A stretch of DNA of 64,000 bases from Paenibacillus thalictri. Lineage in GTDB: Bacteria; Bacillota; Bacilli; Paenibacillales; NBRC-103111. The notes below the pieces were generated by a model that saw only the letters and a program-made list of their open reading frames with translations, was not told where the DNA came from and ran no database searches. The DNA is taken from positions 1 through 64,000 of the forward strand of contig NZ_SIRE01000020.1 in assembly GCF_004307995.1 (NCBI RefSeq), read 5' to 3'. Below, piece after piece: positions 44,570 through 52,987 of the stretch (position 1 is the first letter of the stretch; every line of letters starts with the position of its first letter). The translations under genes were made by a program, and so were the position numbers.

Positions 44570-44599
44570 TTGACAAATTTCATGGGTGTAAGATAGACT
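44570..44599 (+). promoter_or_regulatory. Extra promoter between the heme operons
   Basis: TTGACA (44570-44575) and TAGACT (44594-44599) are 18 bases apart, pointing right, upstream of the Fur boxes. Transcription from here would give about 290 bases of leader before the first NEAT gene, or a short RNA if it ends near the T-run at 44698-44706. Confidence 0.4.
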
Positions 44600-44704
44600 C
44601 AAGACGTAATTGTGTTGTTTTATCCTAACATTTACCAGAATGGGAGATGGGGCTGTAAGATTCAATCCGGTGTGAGGTTAAAGCTTGGTGAAGGATTATT
44701 TTTT

Positions 44705-44815
44705 TTGCAAACAGCATGATAATGATTATCATTATTGTCTTGAGGTTGCTGATGTTTGGATAGGTGAATTGTGGCATATTTTTTTTGATCCAAGATGAGA
44801 ATGATTATCGTTATT
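44705..44815 (+). promoter_or_regulatory. Fur boxes and promoter of the rightward heme operon
   Basis: Fur box 44718-44736 (GATAATGATTATCATTATT) overlaps a promoter of TTGCAA (44705-44710), 16 bases, TATCAT (44727-44732). A further box, 44797-44815 (GAGAATGATTATCGTTATT), lies about 70 bases before the start codon. Low iron would release both. Confidence 0.82.
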
Positions 44816-44886
44816 GTTGGTTGTTTTCAAGTGAGGACGAATGGAAATGAAAAGAGCTTTGAGAAAATGACGGAGGATCAATAAAC

Positions 44887-45639
44887 GTGAAAACACGCTT
44901 AGCAGCTTCAACGGTTGTGCTGATGTTTTTGTTTGCGCTGTTTGCGTTATCCAGTGCGCAGGCGGCAACATTGTCCGATGGCACTTATACGGTCGGTTAT
45001 ACGATCAAGCAGGCGGAGAACGATTCGGCTTCGATGGCTAACGATTACTTCGAGAAGCCTGCAAAGCTGTTTGTCAAGGACGGCAAACAGGAGCTGCAAA
45101 TTCAAATGAACCATAGCAAATGGATCACGCAATTTAAGGTTCCGGACAACGGCGGGTTTTCCGATGCGGCTGTCGTGAGCAGCGATAGCACGGCCGATAC
45201 AAGAATCGTCAGATTCAAGCTGAACGACGATTTGTCCAAACCGTTACTTTCGAAAATTCACGTAACCGTGGAGTCCATCGATTACGATCATGACTACACG
45301 ATTCGTTTTGCCTTTGACGAGAAAAGCCTGAAAAAGGCCGAAGAAAAAGCGGCTCCTGCCGCATCTGAAACGAAACCGGCTGCCGGGGCTGCAGCGAGCG
45401 GAGCAAGCAAACCGGAGGCATCGGCGGTAAAAGCGCAAGAGGCGCCGGCACAGAAAACGCAAGTGTCTTCGGCAACCGCAGGCGGAGCGCAAGCATCGGC
45501 ATCCGCCGGCAAGAGCCAAGCCGCAGCTTTGAACCCGCAAACAGGGGATCCTAGTTCGGCCGCATTGTGGATCATTGTACTGGCGGCATCGGTATTGTGC
45601 CTCGGGTACATAACTAAAACAAGAAAGTCTGGAATGTAA
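44887..45639 (+). CDS. Sortase-anchored NEAT-domain heme-binding protein (IsdC-like)
   Basis: 250-residue wall protein. Signal peptide to about residue 27 (SSAQAA), then one NEAT domain (about 28-145) with the lip motif SMANDY and the heme-iron motif YDHDY, whose Tyr133 and Tyr137 match the YxxxY of heme-binding NEATs. An Ala/Lys/Glu-rich spacer leads to NPQTG (216-220), a membrane helix and a basic tail. NPQT-type signals are recognised by class B sortase, whose gene is in the same operon at 52988. GTG start, 9 bases after CGGAGGA. It probably passes heme from outer NEAT proteins to the IsdE-like lipoprotein. Confidence 0.92.
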   Translation: MKTRLAASTVVLMFLFALFALSSAQAATLSDGTYTVGYTIKQAENDSASMANDYFEKPAKLFVKDGKQELQIQMNHSKWITQFKVPDNGGFSDAAVVSSDSTADTRIVRFKLNDDLSKPLLSKIHVTVESIDYDHDYTIRFAFDEKSLKKAEEKAAPAASETKPAAGAAASGASKPEASAVKAQEAPAQKTQVSSATAGGAQASASAGKSQAAALNPQTGDPSSAALWIIVLAASVLCLGYITKTRKSGM

Positions 45640-45654
45640 AGGAGTGGGAGAATT

Positions 45655-48600
45655 TTGAACAGGCAATTCAAGAAAATGATGTCCGGCTTGCTCGTATTGT
45701 TTATGGTCCTGACAGGAGTGCCCGTTCCGGCGGCAATGGCGGCGGATGGTGATCCCGTTGCAGGCGTAACGGCGGTTACGACATCGGTTTACTCAGGTAC
45801 AAAGCTGGATCTTACACAAACGATTAGCAATGTATCCAATAGTGTTTACCAGCAAGTATATGGCTATGAAGCAACGATTACGTTTGATTCCAGCAAGTTG
45901 GAGTTGACGGGTCTTAGCACGTCGCAAAAGAATTTTAATACTCCGACCAAAACGGAAATTACTCCGGGACAATATAAAATTAACGTGGATTTGAAGAGCG
46001 GGTCTTCTCCGGTGACTGTCGGCACGAATGCGGCAAATATTTTACAGCCGACGTTTACGGCTAAGTCTGTATCAACGGCAAGTACAGCAACCGTTTCGTT
46101 CAGCGACATCTCGCTGGTTAACCAAAGCGGAGGCAAGCTGAAAGCAAGTGATACTTCCCTTACGTTGAATGTGCTGCCTGCTGTAACATATGATTTGAAT
46201 CTTCAATCTTGGGACGCAACTAAAGATCAAGCGTATGCAGCAATGGAAAGATATTTAGTGAAACCGGCTAAATTATCTGTGGTTCAAGGTAAAAAAATCG
46301 TAACGCTAGCATTGAATTCTGGAGATATTATACCCGATTTTAACGTTGAGCAAAGCGGTGAATTGAGCGCATCGAAAATTGTCAGCTTCGATGAAGTGGC
46401 CAAAACGAGAACGTTCCAATTCGAAGTAGATGATTTGTCCAAATTGCTTAATGTGCAGGTACACGTACTCTCTCTGCAACCGGCACACGAAGCCCGGTAT
46501 AATTTCCGCCTGAAATTCGACGTAGGCAATAACATGCAGTTAAATACGCTTATTACCGAAGCGCAAACCTATTACAATATAACCTCGGAAGGAACGGTGA
46601 ATGGTCAGGCTGCCGCCGGTTCCAAGGCCGTTTTGCAGACTGCTATCAATGCGGCGAAAACAGTAGCAGACAACGTAGTAGCCACACAGCAGCAAGTGGA
46701 TCAGGCAACAGTCACGCTACAGGCGGCGCTAGATTCGTTTAACGCTTCCAGAGCGCTGCTTGACGGCGATTATAACATCGGTTTTATGATTTATAAAAAA
46801 GGAACCAGCGAGCAATCCGTCATGTACGATTACGTCGATCCTGCGAGTGGCAAGTTAACCGTTCAGGGCGATAAAAAATACGTATCTTTTAAACTAAAGC
46901 AAAGTGCGGAAATCAAGTCGTTCAAAACCGAGAAGGCAGGCGTGCTGACGGAGACGGAAACGGTAGATCAGGACACATCCGCCAATACGCGAGTTGTACG
47001 TTTTGAAGTAAGCGATCTGCAATCCCGTTCGAATGGATGGGTGAAAATTTATTGGCAGCTGCCCCCTCCTATTGGTTTGTACGATCATGAATACGACGTG
47101 GAGATCGGGTTAAGCAATATCCCAGTATTTGATGCTGGCAAAATAAACGATTTGACTTTTGATGTGTGGACTGCCGATAAAACAGCATTATATCCTCAGA
47201 TGGCCGGTTTCTTTAAGAAGCCCGGCAAAATAATGACTCGGCAGGGGAAAAAAACAGTCGCTCTTACGTTAACTAGCGGAACCTTGATCTCATCTTTGAA
47301 AGTTGGACAGAACGGCGTACTGAAAGAAGCAGAAATTGCAAACACCGATACAGTGGCGAATCTTAGAACATTCCAGTTTGAGGTTAATGACTTATCGGAT
47401 TTCTTTGATGCGCAATTAACTGTCCCTGCGGCAAATCACACTTATACTTTCAGCTTAAAGTTCGACGTAGGTGCTCAGTCGCCGTTGAACATGCTAATCA
47501 CAAACGCGCAATCGAGGTACAATGTAGCTGTGGAGGGTACTGAGAATGGGCAATACCCTGTCGGTTCCAAAGCAGTGCTCCTTGCAGCGATCAATGCAGC
47601 TAAGGTAGTAGCTAGCAACGCGGGTGCTACGCAGCAACAGGTGAATGATGCCACGGCAGCCTTGAAAACGGCGCTTGATACATTTAACGCCTCCGTCATC
47701 AATAGCAATACCAGTCCGGGCACAGGAGCAGCAGCAATACCGGATGGTACGTACAACATCGACTATACAATTTTCAAAAAAGATAGCAATGAACGGTCGG
47801 TCATGTATGATTATGTCGATAGGTCCAGCGGCAAATTACTCGTGCAGGGCGGCAAAAAATATGTTTCGTTTACGCTTAACAAAAGTGCGGAGATAACCAG
47901 TTTCAAAACATCGACAGGAACGGACAGCAGTGGCAACGCCATATTTGTCGAAGCCACAAATTCAGATATTAACACAACTGCAAATACACGTGTTGTGAAA
48001 TTTGAAGTTAACGATCTGTCGGCAAGGCTTCTCGGAACAGTGAAAATTTATTGGCAGGTGTCTCCGGATTTCCTTTACAACGAACAATATGAGATCGAGC
48101 TAGGATTCGGTAGCGTTAATTTGCCAATTACACAGACAGTAAATGCAGGTCAGTACAACTTTGGTTTTACCGCACCTGCTGATGATCCGAGTGCGCCTCC
48201 AATCACTAATTTGGTTGATACTACAGGCGGATTGAAGGTGCAGAACGGCAAGCAGACCGTTACCTTCAAGCTAAAAAGCGGTGTATCGGCATCGAAGATC
48301 AACCAGTTGAATACGGATGGAACCATTAAAAGAACATTTACTCCGACAGTTACAACGGAAACAGCGGCGAAGAGCCCGGGCCTGGTTAGAGTACTGGCTG
48401 CAGGTGATTCCAATATGTCGTTTGATGTAGATGATTTGACAGCAACTTATCAATTATTCTTGATGACTGGCGGCGTGGAATCTTCCTACAGAATGCAGTT
48501 CAGCAGCATTTCTCCGACGGGCACAGTTGATTCCGGAAATGGAAACAATGAAAACGGCAACGGAACCGGTGGTACAGGTGGAAGCACAGGCGGAAGCAGC

Positions 48601-50139
48601 GGTGGTTGCGGTAGCTGCGGCAGTACTACTACCTTCACCGACGGCAAATACACCATGAACTACACCATCATGAAATACGGCACAAGCGAGCCATCCGTCA
48701 TGCAGGGTTATGTCATCACTCCAGGTTTGCTTTCGGTGGAAAACGGCAAAATGTATTTCTCGCTGACTCTGAAGCAAAGCAAAGAAATTACATCGTTCCA
48801 AACGGAAAGCAGCGGATCGCTTACAGAAACTGAAGTGGTCAGCAAAGACGATAAGCAAAATACCCGCGTTGTGAAATTTGAAGTGAAGGACTTGTCTTCC
48901 AGATTGAAAGGCTGGGTCAAAATCGATTGGGCGGAAATGAACTATTTCCACTCCTACGATGTGGAAATCTCGTTTGATAAATCCAGCGCTCAAAAGACCA
49001 GCTCGGATGCCACACTTGGCGGCGGCGGAGCCGCATCGGCCGTAGCTTCGCTGAAAGATGGCGAATACGATCTCGATTTCAAGACTTTACAGTATAAGAG
49101 CAATCTGGATTCGAATTATAATTCGCTTTTTGCACATCCTGCCAAGCTGATTGTTAAGGACAGCAAAAGAACTGTCTCCTTAACGATTAACGACCATAAA
49201 CGGGTAGACGATTTTAAAATGGAAACGGTCAAACCGATCGAAAATGCAGCTGAGTATGGCATGAAAGTAACATCCGAAACGGTGTTATCTTCCATTGCTG
49301 CACAAAGCACAAACGAAGAAGCGAACACCCGTGTCGTGAACTTTGAAGTGAAGGATTTTACGTCACCAATCCATGTGCAGCTTGCGCTGGTTATTCCACC
49401 GACCGATGAAGAATTGGCACAACATGAGAAAGCAGTGGAGCAAGCCAAAACAAACGGTGACGGCTACATTCCAACGTTGAAGAAAAATCTTGAAAATGTC
49501 GATGTCGATCTGTTGTTTAACATCGATGCTTTAGGCAAAAAGATCGAAGAACAACAAGCAGCAGAGCAAGCTGCAGCCGCTAACGGCGGCGACCAGGGAA
49601 CTGCTGCTGGCCTCAGCGATATCGGCAATCACTGGGCAAAAGCTTCCATTGAGCAGGCTGTATCGCTTGGTATCGTCAATGGTTACGAAGACGGCACATT
49701 CCGTCCGAACGGCGAAGTGACACGTTCCGAGTTTACGGTTATGCTGAACCGGGCTCTGAAGCTGGAAGGCCAAAAAGCCGACTTGACCTTCTCCGATCTA
49801 AGCAATGTTCCGGATTGGGTAAAACCATCCTTGGAGCAAGCGGTTGGCGCCGGCATTATCAGCAGCTATGAGGACGGCACATTCCGCGGTGGACAAAACA
49901 TCTCGCGTGCGGAAATTGCGGTTATGGTGGTCAGAGCGCTTGGTCTGCCGACGGATGCCAATGACAAGCTGATCTTCGCGGATGCGGGTCAAGTTCCACA
50001 GTGGGCTTACGCGCAAATTGCAGCAGCTTCCAAGAAAGGTATCATCAACGGAAGAGACAACAATTTGTTTGCGCCGAATGCGAGCGCGACAAGAGCGGAA
50101 GCAGTTACTTTAATTTTGGCGCTGCTAGCGAATAAATAA
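45655..50139 (+). CDS. Multi-NEAT S-layer-anchored heme-capture protein
   Basis: 1494-residue exported surface protein. Signal peptide 1-29; cohesin-like sandwich about 35-170; then NEAT-like units at about 179-293, 368-490, 497-605, 696-818, 831-955, 994-1106 and 1132-1292; FIVAR-like helical spacers at 294-367 and 611-682; a Gly/Asn/Thr linker 958-992 with CGSC; and three SLH domains 1320-1494 for non-covalent wall attachment. Only units 2, 4 and 6 keep the heme motif (YDHEY, YNEQY, YFHSY) with the lip motif SVMYDY or SVMQGY; the other four lack the first Tyr. TTG start after AAGGAGTGGGAG. Operon context: heme capture, with degenerate units perhaps binding hemoproteins. Confidence 0.93.
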   Translation: MNRQFKKMMSGLLVLFMVLTGVPVPAAMAADGDPVAGVTAVTTSVYSGTKLDLTQTISNVSNSVYQQVYGYEATITFDSSKLELTGLSTSQKNFNTPTKTEITPGQYKINVDLKSGSSPVTVGTNAANILQPTFTAKSVSTASTATVSFSDISLVNQSGGKLKASDTSLTLNVLPAVTYDLNLQSWDATKDQAYAAMERYLVKPAKLSVVQGKKIVTLALNSGDIIPDFNVEQSGELSASKIVSFDEVAKTRTFQFEVDDLSKLLNVQVHVLSLQPAHEARYNFRLKFDVGNNMQLNTLITEAQTYYNITSEGTVNGQAAAGSKAVLQTAINAAKTVADNVVATQQQVDQATVTLQAALDSFNASRALLDGDYNIGFMIYKKGTSEQSVMYDYVDPASGKLTVQGDKKYVSFKLKQSAEIKSFKTEKAGVLTETETVDQDTSANTRVVRFEVSDLQSRSNGWVKIYWQLPPPIGLYDHEYDVEIGLSNIPVFDAGKINDLTFDVWTADKTALYPQMAGFFKKPGKIMTRQGKKTVALTLTSGTLISSLKVGQNGVLKEAEIANTDTVANLRTFQFEVNDLSDFFDAQLTVPAANHTYTFSLKFDVGAQSPLNMLITNAQSRYNVAVEGTENGQYPVGSKAVLLAAINAAKVVASNAGATQQQVNDATAALKTALDTFNASVINSNTSPGTGAAAIPDGTYNIDYTIFKKDSNERSVMYDYVDRSSGKLLVQGGKKYVSFTLNKSAEITSFKTSTGTDSSGNAIFVEATNSDINTTANTRVVKFEVNDLSARLLGTVKIYWQVSPDFLYNEQYEIELGFGSVNLPITQTVNAGQYNFGFTAPADDPSAPPITNLVDTTGGLKVQNGKQTVTFKLKSGVSASKINQLNTDGTIKRTFTPTVTTETAAKSPGLVRVLAAGDSNMSFDVDDLTATYQLFLMTGGVESSYRMQFSSISPTGTVDSGNGNNENGNGTGGTGGSTGGSSGGCGSCGSTTTFTDGKYTMNYTIMKYGTSEPSVMQGYVITPGLLSVENGKMYFSLTLKQSKEITSFQTESSGSLTETEVVSKDDKQNTRVVKFEVKDLSSRLKGWVKIDWAEMNYFHSYDVEISFDKSSAQKTSSDATLGGGGAASAVASLKDGEYDLDFKTLQYKSNLDSNYNSLFAHPAKLIVKDSKRTVSLTINDHKRVDDFKMETVKPIENAAEYGMKVTSETVLSSIAAQSTNEEANTRVVNFEVKDFTSPIHVQLALVIPPTDEELAQHEKAVEQAKTNGDGYIPTLKKNLENVDVDLLFNIDALGKKIEEQQAAEQAAAANGGDQGTAAGLSDIGNHWAKASIEQAVSLGIVNGYEDGTFRPNGEVTRSEFTVMLNRALKLEGQKADLTFSDLSNVPDWVKPSLEQAVGAGIISSYEDGTFRGGQNISRAEIAVMVVRALGLPTDANDKLIFADAGQVPQWAYAQIAAASKKGIINGRDNNLFAPNASATRAEAVTLILALLANK

Positions 50140-50168
50140 CACGCGAAACCAATATGCTTTCATTTAAG

Positions 50169-50208
50169 CGGGGATGCCGGGAGACCGGCGTCCTCCTCAA
50201 CTTTTTTG
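50169..50208 (+). terminator. Stem-loop with T-run between NEAT-SLH and isdE genes
   Basis: GGATGCCGG / CCGGCGTCC with a GAGA loop, then a short spacer and six T. The T-run is offset, so it probably only attenuates transcription into isdE. Confidence 0.5.
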
Positions 50209-50277
50209 GAGAAGAACAAAGGGAACACTGTATTACGATATTCAGAATGGCCAGCATTGAAAGGGGGAAAAGAACGG

Positions 50278-51183
50278 ATGATAAAATCAATGAGAACGAT
50301 CGGCGCCGTATTGCTAACCGCCAGCTTGCTAGCTTTATTAGGCTGTACCGCTTCGGGAGAATCAGCGCCCCAGACGGTCGGCACGGAAGCTTCGACAGCT
50401 CCGGGCAAGCCTGCTCATAGGATTGTTGCCACAACTGTAGCTGCAACTGAAATTATGGATGCATTGGATGTCGATTTGGTCGGCATACCCAAAAGCTACA
50501 AAGTGCTTCCCAAAAGGTACGACGGGATTCCGCAGATCGGTAACCCGATGACGCCCAATATGGAAATTGTCAAATCGCTTGATCCGACCGATGTGCTGTC
50601 TGTGACGACATTGGAATATGATTTGGCCCCGGTATTTAAAAACGCGGGGATCGACGCCCAATTTCTGAATCTGACCAGCGTCGATAAAATGAATAACGAA
50701 ATTATGGCGCTTGGTACGAAATTTGATAAAAAGAAGCAAGCCGAAGCGATCGTTGCCAAATTTAACGATACAATGGCCAAAATCAAGCAGCAAACGGAAG
50801 GCAAAAAGCAACCGTCCGTGCTCATCTTGCTGGGCGTGCCGGGAAGTTATTTGGTAGCGACCGACCAATCTTACATCGGCGATTTGGTCCGGCTTGCAGG
50901 CGGGAAAAATATCGTGCAAGGCGAGAAAGTCGAATATCTTGCGTCCAACACCGAATATTTGCAGCAAGCCAATCCCGACGTCATTTTGCGGGCAGCACAC
51001 GGGATGCCTGAAGAAGTAATTAAGATGTTCGACCAGGAGTTTAAGAAAAACGATATTTGGAAGCACTTTGAAGCCGTAAAAAACAACAGGGTATACGATT
51101 TGCAGGAAGAGCTGTTTGGCACAACCGGCAATTTGGCCGCCACCGAAGCGCTTGACGCGCTGATGAAAATGCTGTACCCCTAA
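50278..51183 (+). CDS. isdE: Heme-binding lipoprotein of an ABC importer (IsdE-like)
   Basis: 301-residue lipoprotein with lipobox LALLGC. The pattern MDALDVDLVGIPKSYKVLPKRY, IGNPMTPNMEIVKSLDPTDVLS and FLNLTSVDKMNNEIMALGTKF follows IsdE, which holds heme between Met and His ligands; Met in GNPMTPNMEIV and His in AAHGMPEEV are candidates. The ATG follows AAAGGGGGAAAAGAACGG; a longer upstream frame was rejected. It lies between the surface NEAT genes and the permease, as in isd loci, and takes heme at the membrane. Confidence 0.9.
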   Translation: MIKSMRTIGAVLLTASLLALLGCTASGESAPQTVGTEASTAPGKPAHRIVATTVAATEIMDALDVDLVGIPKSYKVLPKRYDGIPQIGNPMTPNMEIVKSLDPTDVLSVTTLEYDLAPVFKNAGIDAQFLNLTSVDKMNNEIMALGTKFDKKKQAEAIVAKFNDTMAKIKQQTEGKKQPSVLILLGVPGSYLVATDQSYIGDLVRLAGGKNIVQGEKVEYLASNTEYLQQANPDVILRAAHGMPEEVIKMFDQEFKKNDIWKHFEAVKNNRVYDLQEELFGTTGNLAATEALDALMKMLYP

Positions 51184-51219
51184 TTTCGCACTTCATTTCG
51201 TACACAAAGGAAGTCGGCA

Positions 51220-52203
51220 ATGAACAAAAAATGGATTAGTATGGTCGCGGTTATTATTTTGCTGATCGCACTCATGATTGTATCGGCGACGACCGGCAGC
51301 ATTAAGGTGAGCAGCCTGGAGTTAATTCAGGGTTTGTTCAGCGGGACCAACAAAAGCGTGCAAATCATCAAAGACCTGCGGATTCCACGGATCATTATCG
51401 CGGTATTTGTCGGGGCGGCGCTTGCCGTATCCGGTGTGCTGCTGCAAGCTGTGATGAGAAGCCCGCTTGCCGATGCGGGTGTGATCGGGATCTCTTCAGG
51501 AGCGGGCGTGATCTCTTTAGTATTTGTCACATTGTTCCCGAAAATGTTTTTCTGGCTGCCGGTATTTGCATTTCTCGGCGGAGCGCTTGCTTGCTTTCTC
51601 GTTTATTCGCTTTCCTGGAAGTCTGGTTTAAGTCCGATTCGGATCATATTGGTCGGTATTGCGGTCAACGCCACGTTTACCGGCTTGGGTCAGTCGTTTA
51701 ACTACCGGGGCAGTTATGCGGTGACAAGTGTCAATCAGGCGACAACCTCGATTTTTGCGATGAAAACGTGGAATGACGTGCATTCCATGGTACTGTACGG
51801 CTCGCTAGGGCTTATTGCCGCCTGGCTGCTCAGTTCGTGGTGCAATCTGCTCGCTTTGCAGGATAAATCAGCGCAAAACTTGGGGCTTAACGTATCTCGT
51901 GCCAGGCTTCTCGTATCGGCAGTGGCCGTGGTGCTGGCGGCGGTAGCTACGGCGATCGGCGGTTTGATCGCTTTTGTCGGGCTGCTCATTCCGCATATTG
52001 CCCGGATTTTGGTCGGTTCGGATCATAAGCTGCTTATTCCGTTCTCCGCGCTGGCTGGAGCGCTGCTGATGCTGTCGGCCGACACGCTGGGCAGAACGGT
52101 GCTGGCTCCTTCGGAAATTCCGGCATCGATCATTATGACCGTAATCGGCGGGCCGTTTCTCATATTTTTACTAAGAAAGAGTGAGCGGGTCCATGGAAAT
52201 TAA
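51220..52203 (+). CDS. isdF: Heme ABC transporter permease (IsdF-like, FecCD family)
   Basis: 327-residue membrane protein, about nine to ten helices, with LRIPRIIIAVFVGAALAVSGVLLQ, SPLADAGVIGISSGAGV and GGLIAFVGLLIPHIARILVG. The ATG follows AAAGGAAGTCGGCA. Its end overlaps the ATPase gene by 11 bases. Unlike S. aureus isd, a dedicated ATPase is encoded directly behind it. Confidence 0.92.
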   Translation: MNKKWISMVAVIILLIALMIVSATTGSIKVSSLELIQGLFSGTNKSVQIIKDLRIPRIIIAVFVGAALAVSGVLLQAVMRSPLADAGVIGISSGAGVISLVFVTLFPKMFFWLPVFAFLGGALACFLVYSLSWKSGLSPIRIILVGIAVNATFTGLGQSFNYRGSYAVTSVNQATTSIFAMKTWNDVHSMVLYGSLGLIAAWLLSSWCNLLALQDKSAQNLGLNVSRARLLVSAVAVVLAAVATAIGGLIAFVGLLIPHIARILVGSDHKLLIPFSALAGALLMLSADTLGRTVLAPSEIPASIIMTVIGGPFLIFLLRKSERVHGN

Positions 52204-52963
52204 TGAGGTAACATTTTCGTACGATAAAAAAACGGATCAGTTGAAATCCGTAAGCAGCACGATCGACATTGGCAAAATCACCACAGTGATTGGTCCCAAC
52301 GGTTGCGGCAAATCGACACTGCTGGGTGTCATGTCGAACAATTTTGCCCCAAGCAAGGGGCAGATCGTGCTCGACGGCAAAGCGATTCATATGTATAAAC
52401 CGAAGGAGCTTGCCCGAAAATTGGCGGTGGTGCACCAGCATAACGATGCGCCGTCCGATTTGACCGTGGAGAAATTGGTCGGATTTGGCCGGATGCCGCA
52501 TAAAAGCATGTTTAAGCCCGGCGGCGACGAAGATGAAGCGGCTATTGAGCAGGCTTTATCACGCACTAATTTGCTGGGTAAAAGGAAATTAACCATAGAT
52601 CAATTATCAGGCGGAGAGCGGCAAAGGGTATGGATTGCTATGTCGCTTGCTCAAAGCACGCCGTTTTTATTTTTGGATGAGCCAACGACCTATCTTGACA
52701 TATATTACCAGTTCGAAGTGTTGGAATTGATTAAGAGCCTGAACAGCCTGTACGGTCTGACCATTGTGATGGTGCTGCACGATATTAATCAGGCGATTCG
52801 TTACAGCGATAGTCTTATCGTGATGAAAAACGGGGAAATTGTCATGAAAGGTGCTCCCGGAGATATTGTAACGGAAGCCGTAGTGAAACAAATATACGGT
52901 GTAGATGCCGTGGTCAGGCAGGATCGGGAGGCGGGGCTGTACATCGTCCCTGTAGGCATATAA
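52193..52963 (+). CDS. Heme ABC transporter ATPase (FecE-like)
   Basis: 256-residue ATPase with Walker A GPNGCGKST, signature LSGGERQRVWIAMSLAQ, Walker B FLFLDEPTTYLDI and switch VLHDINQAI. The FepC-like region GFGRMPHKSMF is present. The ATG inside the end of isdF was chosen; a GTG four codons earlier is an alternative. It should power the IsdF-like permease. A second, distinct ATPase of the same family is at 41600-42409, so the locus holds two complete importers. Confidence 0.92.
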   Translation: MEINEVTFSYDKKTDQLKSVSSTIDIGKITTVIGPNGCGKSTLLGVMSNNFAPSKGQIVLDGKAIHMYKPKELARKLAVVHQHNDAPSDLTVEKLVGFGRMPHKSMFKPGGDEDEAAIEQALSRTNLLGKRKLTIDQLSGGERQRVWIAMSLAQSTPFLFLDEPTTYLDIYYQFEVLELIKSLNSLYGLTIVMVLHDINQAIRYSDSLIVMKNGEIVMKGAPGDIVTEAVVKQIYGVDAVVRQDREAGLYIVPVGI

Positions 52964-52987
52964 AGTAGGCAATAAGAAGGTGTGTCC

